Assembly (NCBI RefSeq): GCF_010500815.1
Contig: NZ_JAAAMG010000009.1
Location: 1 to 64,000 of the forward strand
DNA length: 64,000 nt
Origin: Jiella pacifica
GTDB lineage: Bacteria > Pseudomonadota > Alphaproteobacteria > Rhizobiales > Rhizobiaceae
Reading direction: 5' to 3'
Shown: piece after piece, positions 45,817 through 54,437 of the stretch
How positions within the stretch are numbered: position 1 is the stretch's first letter
Layout of the letters: every line of letters starts with the position of its first letter
Notes under the pieces: model-generated
What the model was told of the DNA's origin: nothing
Seen by the model: only the letters and a program-made list of their open reading frames with translations
Database searches by the model: none
Position numbers and translations under genes: made by a program

Positions 45817-46937
45817 GCACCGCCCCCCGGCCGACGATCCTCACGGCCGCCTTTTCCGCTCGCCAGATCGCGGCGAGCGCGCAGCTCGCCGGGATTGACG
45901 CGCTGGCGGTCGACTTCTTCGGCGATCTCGACCTTCGCGACCACGCCAGGAAGAGCGAGGTGCTGCGCGGGCACTATCCCGACGGCTTCTCCAGCGAGGC
46001 TCTGATCGCAGCGCTGGAGCGACTCGCGGAGGGCGAGGAACCGCTCGGCTTCGTCTATGGCGCGGGCTTCGAGGACCGACCTGAGCTTCTGGAGGCGATC
46101 GCTGAGCGCTGGCCGATCCTCGGAACCGATCCGGCGACCGCGCGCCGCCTGAAGGACCCGGAGGCGATCGCCGCGATCTGCAACGACGCCGGCATCGCCC
46201 ATCCCGAGATCCGCCGGACCCGGCCCGGCGATCCCGCCAAGTGGCTATCGAAGAAGATCGGCGGCAGCGGCGGCAGCCACGTCGTTCGCGGCGATGCGCC
46301 GCCGTCGCCGGACCGCTACTATCAGCGTTTCGTGGTGGGCGAGCGGATCTCCATGGCCTTCGTCGCCGCCGGCAGCCGCTACGCCTGCCTCGGCTATTCC
46401 CGGCAATGGGCCGATCCGAGCCAGGATGAACCGTATCGATACGGCGGCGCCGTCGGGCCGGTGCCGGTTGCGGCCGACGCCGACGCTGCCATGCGACGGG
46501 ACGTCGCCGGCATTCTCGATCGCCTGCCGCTCACCGGCCTGTGCAGCGCCGACTTCGTCGTCGGCGACGACGCCCCGGTGCTCCTCGAGGTCAATGCTCG
46601 CCCGGGCGCGACGCTCGACGTCTTCGAAGATCCGGCCCAGCCGCTGATCGCGCTCCATCTGGCCGCCGTGCGCGGCGAGCTGCCTTCGCGTGGAGCTGGT
46701 ACGACCGGCGACGTCCGCGCCTCCGGCCTGGCCTGGGCGGACCGACCGCTCGGCGTCCCGGCCGGCTTCCAATGGCCTGACTGGACGCGGGACCGCAGCC
46801 ACCCACCCACCCGCTTCGCCGCCGGCGAACCGATCTGCACCATCGTTGCGGCAGGCGAAACCGCCGAGACCGCCGAACGGCTTTTCCATGCTAGAACGCG
46901 CCGCATCGGCGACGTACTGGGGAGTATTGCGGCATGA
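45813..46937 (+). CDS. ATP-grasp family protein of the H4MPT cluster (Orf5-like)
   Basis: A 374-residue protein with ATP-grasp features: KWLSKKIGGSGGSHVVRG (ATP-binding loop), RYYQRFVVGERISMAFVA, and LCSADFVVGDDAPVLLEVNARPGATLDVFE (metal ligands). It sits between mtdB and mch, the place of orf5 in Methylobacterium extorquens. It is thought necessary for H4MPT-linked metabolism, probably for cofactor synthesis, but its reaction is unknown. It overlaps both neighbours by four bases. Confidence 0.8.
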   Translation: MSTAPRPTILTAAFSARQIAASAQLAGIDALAVDFFGDLDLRDHARKSEVLRGHYPDGFSSEALIAALERLAEGEEPLGFVYGAGFEDRPELLEAIAERWPILGTDPATARRLKDPEAIAAICNDAGIAHPEIRRTRPGDPAKWLSKKIGGSGGSHVVRGDAPPSPDRYYQRFVVGERISMAFVAAGSRYACLGYSRQWADPSQDEPYRYGGAVGPVPVAADADAAMRRDVAGILDRLPLTGLCSADFVVGDDAPVLLEVNARPGATLDVFEDPAQPLIALHLAAVRGELPSRGAGTTGDVRASGLAWADRPLGVPAGFQWPDWTRDRSHPPTRFAAGEPICTIVAAGETAETAERLFHARTRRIGDVLGSIAA

Positions 46938-47905
46938 GTACCACGAGGCTGTTGTCCGTGAACGAAGGGGTCCTGCCCCTCGTCGCGGAGCTGAAGCAAC
47001 GGGCGCAGGAACTGAAGCTCGCGGTGTCGACGGGCGCGGCAGGCGAGACCGTCGTCGATGCCGGGGCCAGTGTCCCCGGCAGCCTCGAGGCCGGCCGGAT
47101 CATCACCGAGATCTGCCTCGGCGGGCTCGGCACCGTCGCGATCGCGCCGTCCGAGCGCCTCGCCCGCTGGCCCTTCGCGATCACCGTGCGCACGTCGAAC
47201 CCGGTGATCGCCTGCATGGGCAGCCAGTATGCCGGCTGGCAGCTGACCAATGAGGAGGGCGAAGAGGCCTATTTCTCCATGGGCTCCGGCCCCGCCCGGG
47301 CGCTGGCCGGCAAGGAGGCGCTGTTCAAGGACATCGCCTATGCCGATCAGAGCGAGACGGCGACCATCGTGCTCGAAGCCGCCAGCCCGCCGCCCGAAGC
47401 CCTGGTGCGACGCATCGCCCATGACTGCGACGTCGCCCCGGAAAAGCTGACGATCATCTTCACGCCGACCCAGTCGCTGGCCGGCAGCGTGCAGATCGTC
47501 GGACGCGTCGTCGAGGTGGCGATGCACAAGGCCCATGCCCTGCATTTCGACATGAGCGCCATCGTCGAGGGCATCGGCACGGCGCCGCTCGCCCCCCCGC
47601 ATCCGGACTTCCTCACCGCCATGGGCCGCACCAACGATGCGGTGATCTATGGCGGCCGGGTGATGCTCGCCGTTACCGGACCGGCGGCAGCGGCGAGGGA
47701 GCTCGCCGAGAAGCTGCCGAGCAGCACCTCGGCCGATTTCGGCAAGCCCTTCAAGGAGATCTTCAGCCGCTACGAAGGCGACTTCTACAAGATCGACGGC
47801 ATGCTGTTCTCGCCCGCCGAGGTGCAGGTGGTGGCGCTGGAGACCGGAGAGACCTTCTCGGCCGGCAAGGTCGACCCGGGGCTGATCGATGCCTCCTTCG
47901 GCTGA
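46934..47905 (+). CDS. mch: Methenyl-H4MPT cyclohydrolase
   Basis: A 323-residue enzyme that hydrolyses methenyl-H4MPT to 5-formyl-H4MPT. The start MSTTRLLSVNEGVLPLVAEL and stretches TRTSNPVIACMGSQYAGWQL-like (VRTSNPVIACMGSQYAGWQL), YFSMGSGPARALAGKEALF and ALHFDMSAIVEGIGTAPLAPPHPDF are diagnostic for Mch. It lies between the Orf5- and Orf7-like genes; the latter starts inside its last 17 bases. Confidence 0.95.
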   Translation: MSTTRLLSVNEGVLPLVAELKQRAQELKLAVSTGAAGETVVDAGASVPGSLEAGRIITEICLGGLGTVAIAPSERLARWPFAITVRTSNPVIACMGSQYAGWQLTNEEGEEAYFSMGSGPARALAGKEALFKDIAYADQSETATIVLEAASPPPEALVRRIAHDCDVAPEKLTIIFTPTQSLAGSVQIVGRVVEVAMHKAHALHFDMSAIVEGIGTAPLAPPHPDFLTAMGRTNDAVIYGGRVMLAVTGPAAAARELAEKLPSSTSADFGKPFKEIFSRYEGDFYKIDGMLFSPAEVQVVALETGETFSAGKVDPGLIDASFG

Positions 47906-48863
47906 GACGGCGCCCTTTGCCACGCCGCGCATTCTCGTCGTCACGGCGAGCCTCGACCGGCACGCCCGCGAGCTTCGCGCCGCCTTCGAGGCGAAGGGCG
48001 CGAGCGTGGTGGTCTCCGGTCTCGCCGATGTCGGCTTCGACACCGATGCGCGGCACGGCTTGGTCTTTCCGGAGTTCGGCGACGCCCTCCCCGACGCCGT
48101 CTGCGTCCGCACCATGGACGGCGGCAGCTTCGAGGCGGTGACGCGGCGCCTCTCGATCCTGCATGCGCTCGGCCGGCTCGGCGTCCTCGTCTCCAATGAT
48201 GCACGGGCCGTCGAGAACTGCGTCGACAAGGCAATGACGAGCTATCTCGTGGCATCGGCCGGCCTGCCGACGCCGCGCAGCTGGGCGGTCGAATCGCACA
48301 GAGAGGCCGAGCGCATCGTCGCCGCCGAAAACCATGCGCTCGTCCTGAAGCCGCTGTTCGGGGCGCAAGGCAAGGGCCTGAAGCTGATCGGCCGCCCGGA
48401 GGACCTGCCCCCGGCAGAAGAGATCGCCGGCGGCGTCTATTATCTCCAGCGCTTCATCGGCCATTCGCTGGACGGCCGCTGGTCGGACTACCGGGTCCTC
48501 GTGTCGCGCGGCCGGGCCGTCGCGGCGATGCGCCGGGAGGCGGCCTGCTGGATCACCAACATCAAGCAGGGCGCCCTCGCCCGGCCGATCGAGCCCGACA
48601 ATGAGCTCGAAGCGCTCGCCGTTGCGGCGACGGCGGCCGTCGGCGGCGATTTCTGCGGCGTCGACATCCTGAAGGACGCGGGTGGCAGACCGCACGTTTT
48701 GGAAGTGAACTCCATGCCGGCCTGGACGGGCCTGAAAAAGGCGAGCGGACGCGACATCGCGGCGATCCGTGCGGAGGATCTTCTTGCCACCCTCGCCGAG
48801 CGTCGGCGCGTCGAGCCGGTTGCCTCTCCTGCCTTCTCACGAGCCTCGGGAGCCTTCGTGTGA
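47889..48863 (+). CDS. RimK-like ATP-grasp ligase of the H4MPT cluster (Orf7-like)
   Basis: The 324-residue protein has ILVVTASLDRHARELRAAFE at the N-terminus and an ATP-grasp domain: NHALVLKPLFGAQGKGLKLI, RYLVSRGRAVAAMRREA-like (YRVLVSRGRAVAAMRREA), and GVDILKDAGGRPHVLEVNSMPAWTGLKKA. It resembles MptN/RimK-type L-glutamate ligases and occupies the place of orf7 in methylotrophs. Adding glutamate to an H4MPT precursor is a reasonable idea but is unproven. ATG 47889 overlaps mch, and the stop overlaps the CitG-like gene. Confidence 0.8.
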   Translation: MPPSAETAPFATPRILVVTASLDRHARELRAAFEAKGASVVVSGLADVGFDTDARHGLVFPEFGDALPDAVCVRTMDGGSFEAVTRRLSILHALGRLGVLVSNDARAVENCVDKAMTSYLVASAGLPTPRSWAVESHREAERIVAAENHALVLKPLFGAQGKGLKLIGRPEDLPPAEEIAGGVYYLQRFIGHSLDGRWSDYRVLVSRGRAVAAMRREAACWITNIKQGALARPIEPDNELEALAVAATAAVGGDFCGVDILKDAGGRPHVLEVNSMPAWTGLKKASGRDIAAIRAEDLLATLAERRRVEPVASPAFSRASGAFV

Positions 48864-49747
48864 GCCTCGAGCCGGCAGCGATCGAGGCGGCCTTCCTCGA
48901 CGCCTGCCGGACCGAGGTCGAGACGCTGAAGCCCGGCAACGTCCATCGCTTCGCGCCCGGCCACGGCATGACGGTCGAGACGTTCCTCGACGCTGCCGCG
49001 GCCGCCGCCCCGATGATCGCCCGGCGCGGCTCCTCGGTCGGCGAGCGCGTCTTCGCTGCGACGAAGGCCAGTTTCGAGGCGGTCGGCGTCAACGCCAATC
49101 TCGGCATCGTGCTGCTTTGCGCGCCGCTGGCAGCAGCGGCGGAGACGAGCGGCCGAGGCGCGCCGTCGTCCCGGACGGATCGCGTCGGCGCACTCCGCAA
49201 TGGCGTCGCGCGCGTCCTGGCCCACCTCGATGCGGCCGACGCGCGTGAGACTTTCGCCGCCATCGCCCTCGCCAGTCCCGGCGGGCTCGGTACACGGGCA
49301 GACGACGACGTGCGCTCGGCTCCCTCCATCGGCCTCGTCGAGGCGATGGCGATGGCCGCCGACGTCGATCTCGTCGCCCGCCAGTATTGCAACGGATTTC
49401 ATGACGTCTTCGACATCGGACTGCCCGCCGGCGATTCGGCGGCAGACGAAGTCGCATCCGGCCTCGGCGACGCTGCAGCCCTTGCTATCTACCTCGCCTT
49501 CGCCAGCGAATTTCCGGACAGCCATATCGCGCGCAAATACGGGATGGAAACGGCAGAAGCCTGTCGCAAACGCTTCGAATCATTCAGTAACTCTTTGAAC
49601 GGCATCGCCGATCGGCAGGAACGGCTTGCGGCGGCGCTGGCCTTCGACGCCGCATTGAAGCGCGAAGGCCGCAATCCCGGCACCTCCGCCGACCTCACGG
49701 TGGCCACCCTCTTGGTCAGAAATCTTGCGGAAGCGCGCGCGGAATGA
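48860..49747 (+). CDS. CitG/MdcB-like triphosphoribosyl-dephospho-CoA synthase family protein
   Basis: This 295-residue protein has the CitG family heads ACRTEVETLKPGNVHRFAPGH and VGVNANLGIVLLCAPLA, then GFHDVFDIGLPAG. CitG makes the prosthetic-group precursor of citrate lyase from ATP and dephospho-CoA. No citrate or malonate lyase genes are near, and its place in the H4MPT operon, as with orf17 in methylotrophs, suggests a distinct job in cofactor synthesis; I cannot assign the reaction. Start is GTG 48860 overlapping the preceding stop (GTGA). fae follows after 237 bp. Confidence 0.8.
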   Translation: MSLEPAAIEAAFLDACRTEVETLKPGNVHRFAPGHGMTVETFLDAAAAAAPMIARRGSSVGERVFAATKASFEAVGVNANLGIVLLCAPLAAAAETSGRGAPSSRTDRVGALRNGVARVLAHLDAADARETFAAIALASPGGLGTRADDDVRSAPSIGLVEAMAMAADVDLVARQYCNGFHDVFDIGLPAGDSAADEVASGLGDAAALAIYLAFASEFPDSHIARKYGMETAEACRKRFESFSNSLNGIADRQERLAAALAFDAALKREGRNPGTSADLTVATLLVRNLAEARAE

Positions 49748-49931
49748 TTGACTGTCGGACGCAGGGGTCCATCTGGGCCCCAAGCTATCTGGCAAACCGG
49801 TCCCGTGCGGACGCCGCGAACAAGGATAGTCGTAGCCGGGAATTTTCCGGCGCTCGGGAGGAGAGCCGTCCGACGCAGCGACTTGATCCTGTGGCCGGAT
49901 TCGATTCTCCTCCGGATCGGAACGTCTTTAC

Positions 49932-49953
49932 GCGTCCGGCTCGAGCCGGACGC
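49932..49953. promoter_or_regulatory. 22-bp perfect palindrome in the fae leader
   Basis: GCGTCCGGCTC at 49932-49942 is followed directly by its exact complement GAGCCGGACGC at 49943-49953. As RNA it forms a 9-bp stem with a TCGA loop. It ends 31 bases before the fae ATG and 18 bases before its GGAGG. It could stabilise the mRNA, cause attenuation or bind a dimeric regulator. Confidence 0.55.
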
Positions 49954-49984
49954 ATCAGCTAACGCTAGTTTGGAGGAATGGCTC

Positions 49985-50494
49985 ATGGCGACAATCAACA
50001 AGGTGATGGTCGGCGAATCGCTGGTCGGCGAAGGCAACGAGGTCGCCCACATCGATCTCATCATCGGACCCCGCGGCTCGGCGGCCGAGGCGGCGTTCTG
50101 TAACTCGCTGACCAACAACAAGGACGGTTTCACCACCCTCCTCGCAGTGGTCGCGCCGAACCTGCCCTGCAAGCCCAACACCGTGATGTTCAACAAGGTC
50201 ACCATCAAGGGCGCCAAGCAGGCCGTCCAGATGTTCGGCCCGGCCCAGACCGCCGTCGCGCGCGCCGTCGCCGACTCGGTCGAAAAGGGCATCATCCCGG
50301 CTGCAGAGGCCGACGACCTGTTCATCTGCGTCGGCGTCTTCATCCACTGGGAAGCCGAGGACGACGCGAAGATCCGCGACTACAACTACCAGGCCGTGAT
50401 GGAATCCATCGAGCGCGCCATCAAGGGCACGCCGACGGCCGCCGAGGTCGTCTCCAAGAAGGGTTCTGCCGCGCATCCTTTCGCCGGCGCCTAG
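49985..50494 (+). CDS. fae: Formaldehyde-activating enzyme
   Basis: The 169-residue Fae condenses formaldehyde with H4MPT to methylene-H4MPT, the entry step of the pathway. It starts [20 protein letters not shown] and has [20 protein letters not shown], which includes the catalytic His (H22), then [19 protein letters not shown] and [11 protein letters not shown], all diagnostic. GGAGG is eight bases before ATG 49985; an out-of-frame ATG lies seven bases upstream. It likely has its own strong promoter in the 237-bp gap and is followed by a strong hairpin, fitting an abundantly made protein. Confidence 0.97.
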   Translation: MATINKVMVGESLVGEGNEVAHIDLIIGPRGSAAEAAFCNSLTNNKDGFTTLLAVVAPNLPCKPNTVMFNKVTIKGAKQAVQMFGPAQTAVARAVADSVEKGIIPAAEADDLFICVGVFIHWEAEDDAKIRDYNYQAVMESIERAIKGTPTAAEVVSKKGSAAHPFAGA

Positions 50495-50804
50495 ACAAGA
50501 GACCATCCCGGAGAAGAGGAAAAGCCGGCGATGCCCGCCGGCCTTCTCCGGCGATTGGCCGCCAAGCTCGGCTTCCAGTAGGAAGCCCTCTAACGGGACT
50601 TCAATGGGAAAGGGGCCGCAAGGCCCCTTTCGTCCGTCGAGGGGCACCGGCGAACGCGTCACCGCCATACCCTCGCCCTTACGACCGTCGGCGGCATCTC
50701 TGCCTCGCCTGCCGGCCTTCGACATTTCCTGCTGCGCTGGTGTGTTCGGTCCCGAACCGTTAGACACCGGTGAACGAACACCGCCCTGACCCGCAGTTTT
50801 CAAG
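50495..50804 (+). terminator. fae downstream region with GNRA-loop terminator hairpin
   Basis: This 310-bp gap contains GAAAGGGGCC (50608-50617) and GGCCCCTTTC (50622-50631) as a perfect 10-bp stem with a GCAA tetraloop, ending in TTTC. A second GC-rich hairpin (GCCGGC and CGCCGGC, about 50525-50545) lies nearer the fae stop. Together they probably end or protect the fae mRNA. I see nothing else here apart from the unmarked start region of nadK. Confidence 0.6.
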
Positions 50805-51578
50805 ATGCCCCGTCCGTTCCGTTCCATCGCCTTCGTCGCCAGCGAGACCGGCGCTGCCCAGGAAGCGGCGCGGCGGCTTTCGGCGCTCTATGGCAATGCC
50901 GCGACGGAGACGGCGGACGTCATCGTCGCGCTCGGCGGCGACGGCTTCATGCTGCAGACGCTGCACCGCTTCATGGACACCGCCCAGCCGATCTACGGCA
51001 TGAACAAGGGCACCATCGGCTTCCTGATGAACCACTATCGCGAGGACGGACTTCGCGAGCGGCTGGCGGCGGCAGTGGAGAACGCCATCCGCCCCTTGGA
51101 GATGGTCGCGACGGATGCCGAAGGCATCGAACATCGCGCACTGGCGATCAACGAGGTTTCGATCTTCCGGCAATCCTATCAGGCGGCACGCCTGCAGATC
51201 TCGATCGACGGCAAGGTGCGCCTCGACGAACTCGTCTGCGACGGCGTCATGGTGGCGACGCCGACCGGCTCGACCGCCTACAACCTGTCCGCACAGGGGC
51301 CGATCCTGCCGATCGACGCGCCGCTCCTGGCGCTGACCCCCGTCAGTCCGTTCCGCCCGCGGCGCTGGCGCGGCGCGCTTTTGCGCAACCGCCAGGAAGT
51401 GGCGATCACCGCCCTCGAGGCCGACAAACGCCCGGTCAACGCCGTCGCCGACGCGACGGAGGTCAAGTCCGTCCAGAGCGTCACCATCCGCGAATCCGCC
51501 CGCGACGTCTGCTACATCCTGTTCGATCAGGATCACTCCTGGGACGAGCGCATCCTCACCGAGCAGTTCCGCTACTGA
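50805..51578 (+). CDS. nadK: NAD kinase
   Basis: The 257-residue enzyme phosphorylates NAD to NADP with ATP or polyphosphate. The catalytic GGDG is in [16 protein letters not shown] (about residue 46), and the second conserved block is [23 protein letters not shown]. The short N-terminus is typical of alphaproteobacterial NadK. It follows the H4MPT operon, and NADP supply may matter there, but there is no evidence of a shared transcript. Confidence 0.95.
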   Translation: MPRPFRSIAFVASETGAAQEAARRLSALYGNAATETADVIVALGGDGFMLQTLHRFMDTAQPIYGMNKGTIGFLMNHYREDGLRERLAAAVENAIRPLEMVATDAEGIEHRALAINEVSIFRQSYQAARLQISIDGKVRLDELVCDGVMVATPTGSTAYNLSAQGPILPIDAPLLALTPVSPFRPRRWRGALLRNRQEVAITALEADKRPVNAVADATEVKSVQSVTIRESARDVCYILFDQDHSWDERILTEQFRY

Positions 51579-51656
51579 TCTTCGCTGCAGGCCGTCACGG
51601 GCGCCTCTGGAAAGCTACGTCGGGCGCCTGGAAGGCTGCCGGAATGGAGCTTCGGC

Positions 51657-52784
51657 TCAGGCGGCGACCGCCGCCGCCTCGCGAACCGCGTCGCGCTCCG
51701 CCTCGCCGGCAAGCCGCCTGAGCAGCGTCGTCGCATCGTGGGGGATCCTGCCGCCGGCGCCAAGGGCGCTCACCCGAGCGAGGACGAGCGCGGGCACGGC
51801 GGCCGGGCGCAGGGCCTTGTCGCCGCGGGCGATGGCGCGCCACAGCGAGACCGCCTCGCCGAACAGGCAGGCGAGGCCCTCTTCGAGGCCGCATTCGATG
51901 ACCAGCGCCCGCAGGGCCGGGGATTTCCCGCCGCCGACGATCCCCGCGACCCGGCGCTCCGAGCGACCCGAGAGGCTGGCGAGAAGCGTGATGAAGAGTT
52001 CGATGTTGCCGGTCGCGACCACCCGCACCAGCAGCGACGGCGTCACAGCGCCGGAGCCACGCAGATATTCGCCGAAATCCGGCATCTGCCGGCTCGTCAG
52101 CGTTTCGGCGAGGACGTTGGTGCCGCGTTCGGCGGCCGAGAACGCGACGACGCCCGCCCGCTTCTCCCCGAACAGATTGACGAGGAGAGCCGACCCCGCA
52201 AGGGTATCGCGGACCGCCAGCATCAGTCGGTGGCGGATCACCGGCGGCAGATCGCTCCGGCCGAGCAGCGCCTCGCGCACCCGTCCGTCGGCGGCGAACC
52301 GGTCGACGAGACGATCGAAGCTCGAATTGCCGATCGCCACTTCGTCGTTGCGGCAAAGCGCCAGTGCCGCCTCGGGCTCGCCCATCTCGGCGATCACCGC
52401 GGCGACCGGCAGCGCGACCACCGGGCGCTCGGCGATCGCGCGCCGCGCCGCCGCCGACCCCACGGCGGCGACGTCGACGAGATCCTCGGTGGAAAGATGC
52501 GTGCTGCGTCCGGCGATCTCGGCCGCGACCGGCGCCACGTCGGCGGCCAGTGCAAAGACCAGCGAGCGCGGCACGCTACGACCGGCGGAAAGCACCTTCG
52601 CCATGGCGAGGCGGACGGACGGTGCCGAATCGTCGAGGAGCAGCGTCAGCGAGGCGACGATGGTGTCGCGGTCGGAGCCCTTGGCCTCGCCGTGGACGAG
52701 CGCCTCGGCGAGCATCGTCGCCGCCTCGGCCCGCTCCTTGGTATTCGCTTCCCTGGCCCATTTGGCAAAACGCTGGACGATCAT
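51657..52784 (-). CDS. DUF2336 domain protein
   Basis: This 375-residue, Ala-rich all-helical protein has HEAT-like pairs of helices (for example RDTIVASLTLLLDDSAPSVR and IRHRLMLAVRDTLAGSALLV). It matches the DUF2336 family found in alphaproteobacteria, whose function is unknown. Sole gene on its transcript as far as can be seen, convergent with nadK. Confidence 0.85.
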   Translation of the reverse strand: MIVQRFAKWAREANTKERAEAATMLAEALVHGEAKGSDRDTIVASLTLLLDDSAPSVRLAMAKVLSAGRSVPRSLVFALAADVAPVAAEIAGRSTHLSTEDLVDVAAVGSAAARRAIAERPVVALPVAAVIAEMGEPEAALALCRNDEVAIGNSSFDRLVDRFAADGRVREALLGRSDLPPVIRHRLMLAVRDTLAGSALLVNLFGEKRAGVVAFSAAERGTNVLAETLTSRQMPDFGEYLRGSGAVTPSLLVRVVATGNIELFITLLASLSGRSERRVAGIVGGGKSPALRALVIECGLEEGLACLFGEAVSLWRAIARGDKALRPAAVPALVLARVSALGAGGRIPHDATTLLRRLAGEAERDAVREAAAVAA

Positions 52785-52947
52785 GGATGCTGCAACCCTC
52801 TTACCTCGATCCGCTCGGACAGCTCATGATCGCGGCAAAAGGTTTAGCTTTCGTTCACCATGTCCGTTCACGCAACGGAAACGTCCACGAAGGCGGACGT
52901 CTCCGGGCGTGTGCCTGCCGGGCCAATGAGCGAAAAGCCCGGCGGCG

Positions 52948-53571
52948 TCAGACGTCCGAGGCGTCGGGCATGCGTGGCCGCCGCATCTGGAAGACCTGGT
53001 CGGCGACCGCATAGTCGAGATAGCCGAGGCGGGCGAGTGGCGCGGCGAGCGCCATGTCGATCATCCCGTCCTTGAGGATCTTCTCGTCGATGTGGATGGC
53101 CACCACCTCGCCGATGACGACGGTGTTTTCCGAGATCGTCCCGTCCAGCCCCTTTGGGCTGAACGACTGGGTCACCTTGCATTCGAGAGCGGCCGGGCTT
53201 TCGGCGACGCGCGGTGCCGAAACGATGCGGCACGGCGCCTCGGTCAGGCCGGAAAAGCCGAATTCGCTGACGCCGCGCGGCGCCGGCGCCGAGCTCTTGT
53301 TCAGCTGTTCGGCCAATTCCCGCGTCGCCAGATTGGCGACGAACTCGCCGCTCTCGATGGCGAACGCCGCCGAATCCTTCATCCCGGCCGAGGAGAACAT
53401 CACCAGCTTCGGGCGGTCGCTGATCGCGTTGAAGAAGCTGTAGGGCGCCAGGTTGACCGCCCCGTCCTTCGACCGCGTCGAGATCCAGCCGATCGGCCGC
53501 GGCGAGACGATCGCCTTGAACGGATCGTGCGGCAGGCCGTGATCGTTGGAATCCGTCGTATAGAAAAGCAT
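52948..53571 (-). CDS. Flavin reductase family protein (FMN-binding split barrel)
   Basis: The 207-residue protein has the flavin-reductase-like fold: FKAIVSPRPIGWISTRSKDG, NLAPYSFFNAISDRP and VGEVVAIHIDE. Such proteins bind FMN and reduce it or other acceptors with NAD(P)H. ATG 53571 overlaps the nitroreductase stop (TGATG), so the two FMN enzymes are coupled, with the nitroreductase first. Substrate unknown. An in-frame GTG one codon upstream is the alternative start. Confidence 0.87.
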   Translation of the reverse strand: MLFYTTDSNDHGLPHDPFKAIVSPRPIGWISTRSKDGAVNLAPYSFFNAISDRPKLVMFSSAGMKDSAAFAIESGEFVANLATRELAEQLNKSSAPAPRGVSEFGFSGLTEAPCRIVSAPRVAESPAALECKVTQSFSPKGLDGTISENTVVIGEVVAIHIDEKILKDGMIDMALAAPLARLGYLDYAVADQVFQMRRPRMPDASDV

Positions 53572-54155
53572 CACGCGGCTCCCGGCGCCACCGCCTCGGT
53601 GACGATTGCGGAAAGCTCCGGCCGCGGTCGCTCCGAAGGCGGTTCGGTGGGCGTGCCGACATGGATGAAGCCGACCACCCTCTCCTCCGGCGCAATGCCG
53701 AGAATCGCCTTGGCGTCCTCGTCATAGGCGACCCACTCGGTCACCCAGTTGGCGGCATAGCCATGGGCATGGACGGCATTGACGAGGTTCATCGCCGCGG
53801 CGGCGCCGGAGAGCTGCTGCTCCCAGACCGGAATTTTCACGTGCTCTCTGGCGGTCGAGACGACGCCGACGACGAGCGGCGCGCGGGTGAAGCGCTCGGC
53901 CTCCACCTTCTGGCGGGTCTCGGTCATCCGCTCGCCTTCGCGCGCGGCGACGAGCTTCGCCAGCGCCCGGCCGATTCCCGCAGCCGCCTCGCCGCGATAG
54001 AGGATGAACCGCCAGGGCGCGAGCTTGCCATGATCCGGCACGCGGGCGGCGATGGTCAGGATGCGGTCGAGTTCCTCGCCCGACGGCGCCGGGTCGGCAA
54101 GCATCAGGATCGGAATCGAACGCCGGGTGGCGAGAAGGTCAGTCGCTTCGGTCAA
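53571..54155 (-). CDS. Nitroreductase family protein
   Basis: A 194-residue FMN-dependent nitroreductase: RRSIPILMLADPAPSGEELD, ARVPDHGKLAPWRFILYRGE and GYAANWVTEWVAYDEDAKA match the YdjA-like branch of about 190 residues. It starts at TTG 54155 (TTG ACC GAA...), with GGAG about ten bases upstream; the nearby ATG at 54160 is out of frame and soon stops. It overlaps the flavin reductase gene. It probably reduces quinones or nitro compounds with NAD(P)H; natural substrate unknown. Confidence 0.87.
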   Translation of the reverse strand: MTEATDLLATRRSIPILMLADPAPSGEELDRILTIAARVPDHGKLAPWRFILYRGEAAAGIGRALAKLVAAREGERMTETRQKVEAERFTRAPLVVGVVSTAREHVKIPVWEQQLSGAAAAMNLVNAVHAHGYAANWVTEWVAYDEDAKAILGIAPEERVVGFIHVGTPTEPPSERPRPELSAIVTEAVAPGAA

Positions 54156-54437
54156 AACATCAGGTCTCCGCTCGTTCTGCCGCAGAGCTAGGCTGCTCGG
54201 CCGAACATTGCAATTGGAGCGCCGCATGGACGCCGCGTTCCCTCGCGGTGGGAAAAGCCGCAGCTTGCCTTGAATTCGTCGATGATTTGCGTTCAACACT
54301 AGCCGCATGGGGGAAATGCTCTCGATCGGGGCGCGAATGCGGTCCGGCGATCCGGTGGAAGACGAGCGACGCGTGGCTGTGGTGGAACGACGTTCTGCCG
54401 CGGCGATAACATATGTGTCCCGCAACGGATCCGCAGC

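Noticed and set aside
50531-50581. A 16-codon frame after fae (MPAGLLRRLAAKLGFQ)
   Set aside because: It overlaps a GC-rich hairpin and is too short to support without conservation data.
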